A stretch of 64,000 bases of DNA from Secundilactobacillus silagincola (GCF_002583405.1 NZ_BCMJ01000006.1:1-64000); one strand, 5' to 3'. Counted from the stretch's first letter, positions 8,576-17,164 are shown. Numbers and translations are program-made. The notes: generated by a model not told the origin, from the sequence alone.

Positions 8576-9748
8576 TTATTTTTTTCTTACTGCTTGATCA
8601 AAAGTCTTCAAGCGTTTTAAAGCATCCGTTAAAACGGCACGATCCACCGCAAAGTTAAGACGCATAAAGCCACTGCCCGTCTTGCCATAATCAATGCCAG
8701 GATTAAGACAGATGTGACCAAGTTCACGCAATTTCTGATCCAGTTCAGCATCCGTTAAACCATAGGCCATGAAATCAAGCCACATGAGATAAGTTCCTTC
8801 AGGATACATTGGCCGAATCATTGGCACTTCTTCACGCAAATATTCATAAGCAAAGTTACGGTTGGCTTCCAAATAAGCATTCACTTCCGCTAACCAGTCA
8901 GCACCCTGTTCGTAAGCGACTCGAGTGGCAACTAGTCCTAACGTATTTACTTCTTCAATCGCTTCAGCAGCGGCCGCCTGCTTTAATATTGCCAGCAGTT
9001 TAGGGTTCTTAACCGCCAAGAAGGCACATTTGATCCCCGCTAAATTAAACGCCTTAGTTGCTGACTTCAGTAAAATCGTTTGATCAGAAGCCTCTTCACC
9101 CATCAAATCAGACATCATCGAAACCGGCAGATTGTCAGAAAAAGCAACGTCATCATGAATCTCATCTGCCAACACTAAGACGTTGTGCGCGTTTGCGATA
9201 TCTTGAATCCGCTGTAATTCGGATGTGGTCCAGACACAGCCACCAGGGTTATGCGGGTTGCAAACAATTATTGCTTTGGCATTGGATTCAGCCATCACTT
9301 GATCCAAGCGATCAAGATCGATGACGTATTGCCCCTCTCGTTGAACCAACGGAAATTCAATAAACTGACGTTGATTGTCAATCACTAACTGCCGATACGG
9401 CGGATAATATGGCGACATGACAATAATACCGTCGTCGACCTGGGTTAAATGACGAATAACGAACGATAAGCCAACGGCCACGCTGGGAACGATGATCAGC
9501 TGATCTCGTTTGAGACTAACATTGTGGTACGTCTTTTGCCAGTGAATAATAGCGTTATAAAAAGCCGTACTAGGCATTGTGTAGCCCAGTACTTTTTGGT
9601 CTAACACGCGTTGCATCGCTTCTCTAATAAACTGAGGTGTCGCAATATCCATATCAGCCACAGTCATGGGCAACAGTTGGTCGTCATCCTTCGTAACTGA
9701 CCACTTCACGTTATTGTCTTGGCGCCGATTTACGTTAGTATCAATCAT
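8576..9748 (-). CDS. patB: PatB/MalY-type PLP-dependent aminotransferase / C-S lyase
   Basis: A 390-residue fold-type I PLP enzyme of the MalY/PatB family. Members act as cystathionine beta-lyases (C-S lyases) or aminotransferases. The ADMDIATP segment near residue 31 is the family hallmark. CNPHNPGG is near 163-170, and the PLP-binding lysine is K232 in SATKAFN. I start it at ATG 9746-9748, 7 nt after AAGGAGA; an upstream in-frame start adds 17 residues without a Shine-Dalgarno. It sits directly downstream of a pyridoxal kinase-like gene and an ECF S-component, so the operon appears to combine cofactor uptake and salvage with a cofactor-dependent enzyme. Methionine or cysteine metabolism is the likely role. 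Confidence 0.88.
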   Translation of the reverse strand: MIDTNVNRRQDNNVKWSVTKDDDQLLPMTVADMDIATPQFIREAMQRVLDQKVLGYTMPSTAFYNAIIHWQKTYHNVSLKRDQLIIVPSVAVGLSFVIRHLTQVDDGIIVMSPYYPPYRQLVIDNQRQFIEFPLVQREGQYVIDLDRLDQVMAESNAKAIIVCNPHNPGGCVWTTSELQRIQDIANAHNVLVLADEIHDDVAFSDNLPVSMMSDLMGEEASDQTILLKSATKAFNLAGIKCAFLAVKNPKLLAILKQAAAAEAIEEVNTLGLVATRVAYEQGADWLAEVNAYLEANRNFAYEYLREEVPMIRPMYPEGTYLMWLDFMAYGLTDAELDQKLRELGHICLNPGIDYGKTGSGFMRLNFAVDRAVLTDALKRLKTFDQAVRKK

Positions 9749-9799
9749 GTCCAGTTCTCCTTCTCCGATGAGTATTGGTTTAAGCCTAGTTTGAACCAA

Positions 9800-10666
9800 T
9801 TATCGGGACGAATCAAGACTTGGGATTACCTCTTGGGTCAGCCACTTCAATAGCTCGCTCATCTGCATCCCAAATCGACGCTGATAACCAGCCTCTGAAG
9901 TCTGATCCAGACAGATTGCATCCCCTTTTACCGCAATTTTTACCGCCGTTTCAAAGTTTACATCACGCATCAGTGCAGCACCAAGTAGCGCCGAAAAAAC
10001 ATCGCCGCTGCCATAAAAATGGCCATCGCGCAATTTTGTAGAAACCATTTGCAGCCCACGATTGTCTTGATAAGCCGTTAATACAGCGTCATCGCTTGGA
10101 ATACCGGTGACTACAACCCGTGTTCGCTTCCCACAAACAGATGATAGTTTTGCAAATAAAGCCGTCACAGTAGCTTCACTAGGCTGTTGATCACTTAATG
10201 GCACGTCAGCTAATAAATGTGCTTCCGTCCAATTAGGCGTAATCACATCCGCATCAGCAATCAGTTCCCGCATGGTCGATACATAATCCGCCGGTAATCC
10301 CGGATAAAGAGCACCATCATCGCCCATAACGGGATCAACGATTAATGGATGCAACTGCTGAGATGTTGCTAACTGAATTAAACGATTGAGCAGCCCCACT
10401 TGACCAACATAGCCGATCAAACCACCAGAAAGCTGAATATCTTCATTTTGCCAATGATCTATCGTCTGACTAAGCCATTTTGCTGAAAATTGTTTGGCTG
10501 GTGTACCAAAGCCCTCCGTTTGGGTAGACAACACCTGCGTCGGCAAAATAGCTGCTGGAACACCAAAGACTGCTAAGATTGGCACGGCAACACCCAGTGA
10601 CATGGTTCCAATAGCGGAAAGATCTTCCGCAACTAAAAAGGGCTGGTTATGCAAAGTTTTTACCAT
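9800..10666 (-). CDS. Pyridoxal/pyridoxamine kinase-like protein (PfkB/ribokinase superfamily)
   Basis: A 288-residue sugar/vitamin kinase with PdxK/PdxY features. The phosphate-donor loop region is IVDPVMGDDG near residue 119, TPNWTEAHLL follows near 143, and the catalytic aspartate is in YGSGDVFSA near 215. The reaction is ATP-dependent phosphorylation of pyridoxal, pyridoxine or pyridoxamine for PLP salvage. Only 3 bp separate it from the upstream ECF S-component stop, and a PLP enzyme follows, which strongly supports a vitamin B6 role. Some proteins of this type in Firmicutes are hydroxymethylpyrimidine kinases, so B6 specificity rests partly on context. Confidence 0.85.
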   Translation of the reverse strand: MVKTLHNQPFLVAEDLSAIGTMSLGVAVPILAVFGVPAAILPTQVLSTQTEGFGTPAKQFSAKWLSQTIDHWQNEDIQLSGGLIGYVGQVGLLNRLIQLATSQQLHPLIVDPVMGDDGALYPGLPADYVSTMRELIADADVITPNWTEAHLLADVPLSDQQPSEATVTALFAKLSSVCGKRTRVVVTGIPSDDAVLTAYQDNRGLQMVSTKLRDGHFYGSGDVFSALLGAALMRDVNFETAVKIAVKGDAICLDQTSEAGYQRRFGMQMSELLKWLTQEVIPSLDSSR

Positions 10667-10669
10667 GTC

Positions 10670-11176
10670 TTAACCAATTAGTCTGGGTAACCGGTTTTCC
10701 AGCGGAACGGAAACCACGTAAGCCACAACACCGCCAACAATTCCCTGAATAAAGTTGGTAGGTACACCGATCAGACCGACTTTGAAACCATATAGCAAAC
10801 TATCAGTTGCCCAATAACCAGCTACCATGACTAAAACACCAATGCTCATGGCAACGATCTTGGCAGATTTAGTCTTCTTACCACCAATCCAGCCAGCAAC
10901 AAAGCCTTCTAAGCCGTGGACAATAAACGAGAAAATCATGTACTGGGTGTATCCTGAAATTAAATCAAGCAGTAAACCACTGAAGGCACCAACAACTGCA
11001 CCCTGCGTTTTGCCTAGTAAAATGGCTGCAATAAATATCCCAGCATCACAAAGATTAATGTTCCCATGGGTCATTGGAACAGGAATTAAGAAAAACCTTG
11101 AAATGACAACGGTAACTGCGATCAACATCGCCAAGTAAACCACTTCTCGGGTTGAAATATGTCGTTTATTTTCCAT
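10670..11176 (-). CDS. ECF transporter S-component, probably vitamin B6-related
   Basis: A hydrophobic protein of about 168 residues with five or six transmembrane helices, typical of the substrate-binding S-component of ECF vitamin transporters. It would work with shared EcfA/A'/T subunits encoded elsewhere. The first helix starts with VVYLAMLIAVTVV and a glycine-rich GKTQGAVVGAFSGLLLD segment follows. The 3-bp junction with a pyridoxal kinase-like gene suggests uptake of a B6 vitamer, as proposed for PdxU-like components, but thiamin-precursor components look similar. I start at ATG 11174-11176 because the preceding purine-rich GAGAAGAGAG can act as a Shine-Dalgarno; an upstream ATG would add 15 basic residues. 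Confidence 0.8.
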   Translation of the reverse strand: MENKRHISTREVVYLAMLIAVTVVISRFFLIPVPMTHGNINLCDAGIFIAAILLGKTQGAVVGAFSGLLLDLISGYTQYMIFSFIVHGLEGFVAGWIGGKKTKSAKIVAMSIGVLVMVAGYWATDSLLYGFKVGLIGVPTNFIQGIVGGVVAYVVSVPLENRLPRLIG

Positions 11177-11344
11177 TCTGCTTCGCTCTCTTCTCTTAAC
11201 AAATTTTAATCTACTTATCATATTACAACACGCTTATCGTGAAAATACAAGCCTGCGTCTCTAGAATACCTGAATAGTATACCAAGTAGAAGCGAACGTG
11301 TGTACCCTTTTATTGGAAAGCGGCACTTATTTCAAGCTTACACC

Positions 11345-11394
11345 ACAAAAAAGCCGTAACGTCACTATCTCTGTAGTGATCATTACGGCTTTTT
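11345..11394 (-). terminator. Terminator of the GPH symporter operon
   Basis: The hairpin AAAAAGCCGTAA / TTACGGCTTTTT with inner GTCACTA / TAGTGAT arms lies just past the symporter stop. Confidence 0.85.
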
Positions 11395-11403
11395 AGTCAA
11401 CGC

Positions 11404-12870
11404 TTATTGTGCGTCAGTTGCACCTTTAGCATCTTTTTCGGCTTTTTCAGCTTTCAACTTGCTTTCAAGTTCTTTAACAATTTGTTCGTGTCGAGATTCA
11501 CTCAACTTAACCTTGGTGTAGTAGACAATAGCGGCAACTGCAACCAAAATCATTGGTCCATAGAACATGTACATCTTAAAGTTTGACAATTGAGCTGCAC
11601 TAATACTGCTTGGAGCAGCATTGCCAGTCATACCAGAGTGAACGGCAGCGATACCAACAACACCGTTAGCAACCGCACCAGCCAACTTATCGATCAATGG
11701 TCGGATAGAAAGGGTAACGGATTCGTTCCGGGTACCGTTCTTCCATTGACCATATTCAACACTATCAGTAATGGTCATCAACGCGGCCAAGAAGATCATT
11801 GGGTATGGGAAGAAGAAGACAGCGACGGAAACCAAGACACCGAGTAAACTGTGTCCCGCAAACAAGAACAGAACGTAACCGACTAACATCATGCAAATAC
11901 CACCGACATAAATCGCTTTACGGTGAACTTTTGCAACGATCACTGGGAAGAGAGAAACTGAGATGACACCCAAGATGGCCATGATCCAGCCGGCAAAGGT
12001 GAACTTGTTTGACTGACCCAATACGTAAGTGAAGTAGTAAGCTAACAATGAGTTAGTAACAACGTAACCTAAAGCAAATAGGAAGTATGAAGCTGCCAAC
12101 CACATTAACTGGTCGTTCTTACCTAACGCTTTGAAAATACCGATGACACCAGTACGTTCAGTGTTTTGACGAATCAAACTGGTATTTTCATGAGTTCCCA
12201 AAGCCGTGCATAAAGCACCACCGAATGAGAATATTGCGATAACAACGGCAAAGCCAATCCACCCAGCTTGAGTCTTAGTCTGGCCACTTGTTCCTGAGAA
12301 CACGTGTGAGAAGAACACAATCAGAGGGAAAATGATAATTGGAACCGCTTGGGCACCAATAGTTGATCCTAAACGACCAGTAGTACCAAAGTTATTACGA
12401 ACCTTTTCATCAACACTCAACGCAGGGAGCATTGACCAAAGTGCAATATCTTTAAACGAGTAGAAAATATCCATAATGACATAACAGATACCAAACAAAA
12501 CAACGTAAAGCATTGGATTGGAATTAGTTAAGCCACCAAAATCCGTAAAAATCAAAACTAAGAAAATAGCACTGACACCGGCACCAACTAGCAACCATGG
12601 CTTAAACTTACCATATTTAGTCTCGGTGTTATCGATAATACCACCAATGATTGGGTCAAATACAATTTCAACTAACCGAATAATCATCATCATCGTGGTG
12701 ATTGTCAAAATCATATGTGACTTGACACCTTTTGCAGCGCCGTTAAATAATTCACTGGTAATGAACAACATCAAATAAGTACTTAATGTTGCGTAGAACG
12801 CATCATGCCCAAAGGCCCCTAATGCGTATGATGTATACTGTTTAACATGACTCTCTGTTTTTTCTTTCAT
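11404..12870 (-). CDS. GPH-family sugar:cation symporter
   Basis: A 488-residue membrane protein with about 12 transmembrane helices of the glycoside-pentoside-hexuronide:cation symporter family. The N-terminus (YALGAFGHDAFYATLSTY) and the ITDSVEYGQWKNGTRNES loop near residue 370 are diagnostic. Unlike LacS at 34.4 kb, it lacks the C-terminal IIA domain and ends in a charged, alanine/lysine-rich tail. The substrate is unknown: no glycosidase is adjacent. Family members carry galactosides, xylosides, glucuronides or melibiose. It follows the 88-residue gene by 2 bp, and the operon has a promoter with a cre site over the -35, so glucose repression is expected. Confidence 0.88.
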   Translation of the reverse strand: MKEKTESHVKQYTSYALGAFGHDAFYATLSTYLMLFITSELFNGAAKGVKSHMILTITTMMMIIRLVEIVFDPIIGGIIDNTETKYGKFKPWLLVGAGVSAIFLVLIFTDFGGLTNSNPMLYVVLFGICYVIMDIFYSFKDIALWSMLPALSVDEKVRNNFGTTGRLGSTIGAQAVPIIIFPLIVFFSHVFSGTSGQTKTQAGWIGFAVVIAIFSFGGALCTALGTHENTSLIRQNTERTGVIGIFKALGKNDQLMWLAASYFLFALGYVVTNSLLAYYFTYVLGQSNKFTFAGWIMAILGVISVSLFPVIVAKVHRKAIYVGGICMMLVGYVLFLFAGHSLLGVLVSVAVFFFPYPMIFLAALMTITDSVEYGQWKNGTRNESVTLSIRPLIDKLAGAVANGVVGIAAVHSGMTGNAAPSSISAAQLSNFKMYMFYGPMILVAVAAIVYYTKVKLSESRHEQIVKELESKLKAEKAEKDAKGATDAQ

Positions 12871-12872
12871 GA

Positions 12873-13139
12873 TTATTCGCCACTTCCTGAACCTTCGTAA
12901 CGATGCTCAATGATCTTTGAAAGGATCTTACTACGCTGTTCTGACTTAGCAACGTCAAAACGAGTTTCCTCAAGATCATTAAAGTCTTGTGCCAACAACA
13001 ATGATTCTAGATAAAGCGTTAACTGACGTTTGATATAAACTTTATCTTCTTCGTCATCGCGCTTAGGATTACCACCAAGGACCGCCTCTGCAAACGATTC
13101 AGGATTCAGTGTAATCTTGTCACTGTTCTTACTTGCCAT
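12873..13139 (-). CDS. Unknown 88-residue protein co-transcribed with a GPH symporter
   Basis: I do not recognise this family. The protein is small, charged and predicted mostly helical (residues 35-80: VYIKRQLTLYLESLLLAQD and then FNDLEETRFDVAKSEQR), without a signal peptide or membrane segment, and with a flexible GSGSGE tail. ATG is preceded by GGGAGG at a reasonable distance. The stop is 2 bp from the symporter start, so the two are almost certainly translated from one mRNA. A cytosolic partner or regulator of the transporter is a reasonable idea but is only inference from context. Confidence 0.75.
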   Translation of the reverse strand: MASKNSDKITLNPESFAEAVLGGNPKRDDEEDKVYIKRQLTLYLESLLLAQDFNDLEETRFDVAKSEQRSKILSKIIEHRYEGSGSGE

Positions 13140-13236
13140 GACTCATGCCTCCCGTATTTTGGGAGCCACCCGCTAAAGCAAACGATAAAATCAATAATCA
13201 GGATAAATTTCAAATACGACAATCGTCATTCGCTTT

Positions 13237-13251
13237 AGCAAGCGCTTCCAA
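13237..13251 (-). promoter_or_regulatory. cre site in the GPH operon leader
   Basis: TTGGAAGCGCTTGCT on the minus strand matches the CcpA-binding consensus WTGNAANCGNWNNCW at every position. It lies about 40-50 nt downstream of the predicted transcription start, where CcpA can block elongation. Confidence 0.75.
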
Positions 13252-13288
13252 TATTCATTTTGCTACCCTTCCTCGATAGCCTAGGAAC

Positions 13289-13318
13289 ATTCTAGCACAA
13301 TTGTGCAAACTTTGTAAA
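13289..13318 (-). promoter_or_regulatory. Promoter of the 88-residue gene / GPH symporter operon
   Basis: A -35 TTTACA (13313-13318), an 18-bp spacer and a -10 TAGAAT (13289-13294) on the minus strand. The leader to the first gene would be about 140 nt and carries an additional cre site. Confidence 0.6.
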
Positions 13319-13326
13319 CGCTTACT
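13313..13326 (-). promoter_or_regulatory. cre site overlapping the -35 box
   Basis: TGTAAACGCTTACT (written on the plus strand) differs from the strict cre consensus TGWAANCGNTNWCA only in the last base. It covers the -35 hexamer of the GPH operon promoter, a classic position for CcpA repression. Confidence 0.75.
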
Positions 13327-13480
13327 TTAATTTCAATAAAATTTTACCCAATTTTTAGTCAATTAAAGGGAAAAAATTGTTTACTACCAGCATACTGGTG
13401 TTTTATCACTCGTAAACATTTTAAGCTGGTGTTGAAAGTACGCTATGAAAAACAATGAAAACACGAAAAGAAGCTACGCC

Positions 13481-13536
13481 AAAACTCGGCAGATTCCATT
13501 ATTTACGCTAAATGGTTGGAATCTGAGTTTTGGTGC
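13481..13536 (-). terminator. Long hairpin downstream of the epimerase gene
   Basis: The arms CCAAAACTCgGCAGATTCCA and TGGAATCTGAGTTTTGG form a stable stem about 40 bp past the epimerase stop. The T run after it is broken, so it may be a weak terminator or an mRNA 3' stabiliser. Confidence 0.5.
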
Positions 13537-13577
13537 GGCCTCTTCCTACTAAAGTCAATTCAATTAAATTTTAACTG

Positions 13578-14915
13578 CTACCAGCCAATCTCGTCCGCAT
13601 TATCAGGCAATGAAAGTTTGCCCGCTGCCAGTTCGCTAAAGGCCTGGTCAAGAATATCAAACGCCGACTGCAACTGTTCCTCAGTGATGACCAACGGTGG
13701 CTGAAACCTAAGCACATTGGTCTTCAAACTGATAATGATTGCACCCAGTTCAAACACCCGGTAAATAATCTTAGTTGTGGCGTCAGCGTCTGGTTTACCC
13801 GTCTCAGGATCAATAATATCGATACCACCGTCTAAACCGTACATCCGAACATCGCCAATAAAGTTAAACTTCTTTTTCTCGTCTTCAAAGAAGGCCTTAG
13901 CTTTTTTACCAAGCGCGGTGCTGCGTTCCAGTAAGTGTTCGTCTTCGATCACGTCAATAGTGGCCATAGCTGCCGCCGTAGTCACAGGGTTGCCTGCCGT
14001 AGTGTAAACGTTGGCTGGTGATCCTAACGAGTTCATGATCTCCTGACGGCCGATAACCGCACTTAATGGCAGTCCAGAAGCCAGCGATTTACCGACCGAC
14101 ATGAGGTCTGGTTCCAAATTAAAGTGCTGAATGGACCACCACTTACCGGTTCGGCCCATGCCTTGGTTAACTTCATCAACTGCAAATAAAATGCCGTTAG
14201 CCTTGGCAAAATCATAAATCTTGTGCATATAAGCATCTGGTGTTTTAACGATCCCACCGTCACCTTGAATCGGTTCAATCAAAATGGCAGCTACTTCTTC
14301 AGCTGGCAAATAAGTTTCAAAGGGCAGCTTAAAGGCGTCAAACATTCGGTCAACAAAGGCCTCTTCGGATTCGCCATCTAGGCGCTTCCAAGGATCTGGG
14401 AATGGCACCTTAACAATATCTGGTAACAGCGGACCAATCTTTCTGCTCATATTCAAGCTCACCGATGACACACTGATTGAACCATACGTTGAACCATGAT
14501 AAGCCCCCGTAAAGCTCACAATGTAAGGTCGTCCGGTATAAGCCCGGGCAAATTTAATGATGGCATCGTTAGCATCGGAACCAGAATTGCCCCAGCCTAA
14601 AGTTGTCGGACCACTGATAGGTGCCAACGCTGCCAATCGCGGAGCTAATTTAGCAGCTGCATCGTTGGCAAAGTACGCCGGTGTATACTGCAATAATTTA
14701 GCCGCTTGATCCTGAACTGCTTTAACCACGTGAGGATGCGAATGACCAGTGTTGGTTGCTGAAGCACTTGCCAGCAAATCAATGTAAGTTTTGCCATCAG
14801 CATCAGTGACAGTGGCGCCCTTGCCCGATTCGATCACAATGTTGAAATACTTTACCCGCGCAGCGTTAGAAAGTGCCGGCGCTTCGCTTTTTAAGATTCG
14901 TTCATTTTCACTCAT
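13578..14915 (-). CDS. Class III aminotransferase-fold isoleucine 2-epimerase (BCAA racemase)
   Basis: This 445-residue PLP enzyme strongly resembles, from memory of the protein, the Lentilactobacillus buchneri isoleucine 2-epimerase, which interconverts L-isoleucine and D-allo-isoleucine and also racemises leucine and valine. Shared stretches include YIDLLASASATN near 45, GNSGSDANDAIIKFARAYTG near 109, EPIQGDGGI near 214 and NPVTTAAAMATIDVIE. D247 (AVDEVNQG) and the Schiff-base lysine K276 (SVGKSLASG) are in place. It lies 69 bp after a BcaP-like permease gene in the same direction, which fits a branched-chain amino acid role. A GABA or ornithine aminotransferase label would be the usual misannotation. 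Confidence 0.85.
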   Translation of the reverse strand: MSENERILKSEAPALSNAARVKYFNIVIESGKGATVTDADGKTYIDLLASASATNTGHSHPHVVKAVQDQAAKLLQYTPAYFANDAAAKLAPRLAALAPISGPTTLGWGNSGSDANDAIIKFARAYTGRPYIVSFTGAYHGSTYGSISVSSVSLNMSRKIGPLLPDIVKVPFPDPWKRLDGESEEAFVDRMFDAFKLPFETYLPAEEVAAILIEPIQGDGGIVKTPDAYMHKIYDFAKANGILFAVDEVNQGMGRTGKWWSIQHFNLEPDLMSVGKSLASGLPLSAVIGRQEIMNSLGSPANVYTTAGNPVTTAAAMATIDVIEDEHLLERSTALGKKAKAFFEDEKKKFNFIGDVRMYGLDGGIDIIDPETGKPDADATTKIIYRVFELGAIIISLKTNVLRFQPPLVITEEQLQSAFDILDQAFSELAAGKLSLPDNADEIGW

Positions 14916-14944
14916 GATATTTCCTCCATCAATCCTGATTTAAA

Positions 14945-14974
14945 CGAAAACCCCAAAACACAGTGCTTTGGGGT
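14945..14974 (-). terminator. Terminator between permease and epimerase genes
   Basis: The hairpin CCCCAAAGCAC / GTGTTTTGGGG on the minus strand is followed by TTTTC. It probably makes permease transcription partly independent, with read-through into the epimerase gene. Confidence 0.7.
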
Positions 14975-14984
14975 CCTCATTAAA

Positions 14985-16427
14985 CTATTTTTGTTTAGTA
15001 TTTGGTCTTGTATTTAACGAAGAATGCTTAGCACCGTATAGCAGGTAAACAAGCAGTCCAAAAATAAACCAGACTAAGGCATAGATTTTAGCGTCTTTGT
15101 CCAATCCCCAGAAAACACCGAGTGCCCCTAAGAAAGCAACGAATGGCAGTACTGGGTAAAACGGCATCTTAAACGAAGGATCAGGAATATCTTTTCCTTC
15201 ACGTGGACGCAGTTTGTAGATTCCTAGAGAAACAAACATAAAGGCAATCAAAGTCCCTGCAGAAATCAGTTGTGACAAGAAGGCAAATGGGAACAATGAA
15301 CCGATAACCACACCAACAATGGTAATGGTTGACAGCGCATGGTTAGGTAGCTGTTTGTCGTTCAACACACCCAGCCATTTTGGCAGTAAACCGTCACGGC
15401 CGAATGAGTAAACGAGACGTGAACCAGCCAGCATCATCCCGATTAACGCGGTAAACATCCCCACAACAGCAATCGCCTGAACGATCGTTGCAACTAAGGT
15501 ATGACCACTTTGACGCAGTGCCCAGCCAACGGGTTCAGCGTTATTAGCGTAGTCACTGTAATGGAACATCCCTACAAGTACTAGGGAAACGGCAACGAAC
15601 AAGACAACCGCAATAACCAATGACCCCATGATCCCACGAGGCATGGTCTTTTGTGGATCCTTCGCTTCAGCAGAGTTGGCAGCAACGGAATCAAACCCGA
15701 TGTAAGACAGGAAAATCATTGAAACACCAGCGTAAATTCCTTGCCAGCCACCAAACTGGTTACCGTTAACAACTTTGTGAGCTGGAATGAACGGCACGTA
15801 ATTTTGTGGATGAAGTGCCGTAGCACCAACCACGATAAATAGCAAAATAGCTAAAACTTTTAAAACAACCAATGTATTTTGGACACGTGCAGCTGTAGAA
15901 GCGCCTCGCGACAGAAGAAAGGCAACCATTAAAACAACGACAACCGAAGTGATATCAATGATACCGCCATCAGTTCCCAACGGGTTAGCTAACGCCTTTG
16001 GAAACGTAATCCCCAAAGGCTGTATCAACCCACGGAAGTTCGCTGAAAGCCCAGACCCAACGAAAGCCACCGCAATAAAGTATTCGGCTAACAGTGCCCA
16101 GCCGGCAATCCAGCCAAAGCCTTCACCGAAAACAACGTTGATCCACGAATAAGCTGATCCGGCAAATGGCATAGCAGCTGCCATCTCAGCGTATGCAAAG
16201 GCCACTAAGCCAGCAACAACGGCTGCAGCTAAGAACGATAAGGCTACGGCTGGACCAGCATGCTGTGCAGCAACAACACCGGGCAAAGTAAAAATAGAAG
16301 TCGAAACAATCGTACCGACACCTAAGGCTAAGATATCCTTCACGCCTAATACACGAGCCAAATGCGAATCCTTGTCTTGATAGACAGCCGGATCTTCCTG
16401 GCGTAAGAATGTACTCTTAAAACTCAT
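14985..16427 (-). CDS. APC-family amino acid permease, BcaP/CAT-like
   Basis: A 480-residue secondary transporter with 12 or more transmembrane helices. The first helix carries the APC ligand-binding glycine motif (VGTIVSTSIFTLPG), and the IGFDSVAANSAEAKDPQKTM loop follows helix 6. It resembles the cationic amino acid transporter subgroup that contains the lactococcal branched-chain amino acid permease BcaP. The downstream isoleucine 2-epimerase gene supports branched-chain substrates. ATG follows AGGAGGAAT. The leader includes a perfect small hairpin (AGCGGTTA / TAACCGCT, near 16442-16459) directly before the Shine-Dalgarno, which could influence translation. Confidence 0.87.
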   Translation of the reverse strand: MSFKSTFLRQEDPAVYQDKDSHLARVLGVKDILALGVGTIVSTSIFTLPGVVAAQHAGPAVALSFLAAAVVAGLVAFAYAEMAAAMPFAGSAYSWINVVFGEGFGWIAGWALLAEYFIAVAFVGSGLSANFRGLIQPLGITFPKALANPLGTDGGIIDITSVVVVLMVAFLLSRGASTAARVQNTLVVLKVLAILLFIVVGATALHPQNYVPFIPAHKVVNGNQFGGWQGIYAGVSMIFLSYIGFDSVAANSAEAKDPQKTMPRGIMGSLVIAVVLFVAVSLVLVGMFHYSDYANNAEPVGWALRQSGHTLVATIVQAIAVVGMFTALIGMMLAGSRLVYSFGRDGLLPKWLGVLNDKQLPNHALSTITIVGVVIGSLFPFAFLSQLISAGTLIAFMFVSLGIYKLRPREGKDIPDPSFKMPFYPVLPFVAFLGALGVFWGLDKDAKIYALVWFIFGLLVYLLYGAKHSSLNTRPNTKQK

Positions 16428-16515
16428 AAGATTCCTCCTGTAGCGGTAACTAACCGCTTATGTATTCGAAACAATAAATCTTGTCCTCAAAGGAACATTA
16501 GAAATAAATGAGTAT

Positions 16516-16544
16516 ATTTTAACAACTATTTTAATATAGTGCAA
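16516..16544 (-). promoter_or_regulatory. Promoter of the BcaP-like permease gene
   Basis: A -35 TTGCAC (16539-16544), a 17-bp spacer and a -10 TAAAAT (16516-16521). The same hexamers, spacing and flanks (TTGTTAAAATA, then CTCAT) recur in the promoter of the Phe leader at 61.47 kb. Confidence 0.65.
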
Positions 16545-16654
16545 GGCTTTCCGGTTGTATAATCAACCATAAAACCTAATAAAACGCTTTAATTATCACC
16601 GTCTATCACGCATAATGAAATTAATGAAGAAGTTATTATTAATGAGGTGATCCT

Positions 16655-17101
16655 ATGGGATACATTCTAAATTTAAGGAAAAAGGTTGGTCACCAACCAT
16701 TAATTTCAACCGGTGCCGCCGGTCTTGTCTATAACGCTAGTGCGCAGCTACTGTTTGTTCACCGCAGTGACACTCATTTATGGGGGCTGCCTTCTGGTTC
16801 GAAGGAAATTGGAGAGTCGCTCGCCGAAACTGCTAACCGTGAAGTCACAGAAGAAACCGGGGTTCACGCAGTTAACTTTAAATTTAAAACCCTTTTAAGT
16901 GGCCCATCCATGCAATTCAGTTACCCCAATGGCGATCAAATCGATGCTGTAATAGCGGTCTATCAAGCCTTCACTCAGGATAACCAGCTTACTCCACAAG
17001 CCGGCGAGACGGATAAAGTGGCCTTTTTCGATTTGGACAACTTACCTGAACAGATGACTGATTTTTCACAGCAAATTTTAGAGGCAGCTGAGTTGGTATA
17101 A
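16655..17101 (+). CDS. Nudix hydrolase
   Basis: A 148-residue cytosolic Nudix protein. The catalytic box is complete at about residues 49-71: GSKEIGES, then REVTEETG, fitting GX5EX7REUXEEXGU. Such enzymes hydrolyse nucleoside diphosphates linked to another moiety. The substrate cannot be predicted, and house-cleaning of oxidised nucleotides is only one option. ATG follows GAGGTGATCC. The gene is followed after 63 bp by an aldo/keto reductase gene in the same direction with its own Shine-Dalgarno; they may be co-transcribed. Confidence 0.92.
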   Translation: MGYILNLRKKVGHQPLISTGAAGLVYNASAQLLFVHRSDTHLWGLPSGSKEIGESLAETANREVTEETGVHAVNFKFKTLLSGPSMQFSYPNGDQIDAVIAVYQAFTQDNQLTPQAGETDKVAFFDLDNLPEQMTDFSQQILEAAELV

Positions 17102-17164
17102 TACTGTCAAAAATTCTACAATAGACATTACATGTATATTTCTAAAACATAAGGAGACGATTGT

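Noticed and set aside
11404-12870. Second LacS
   Set aside because: The IIA domain is missing and no galactosidase gene is adjacent, so only the family (GPH symporter) can be stated.
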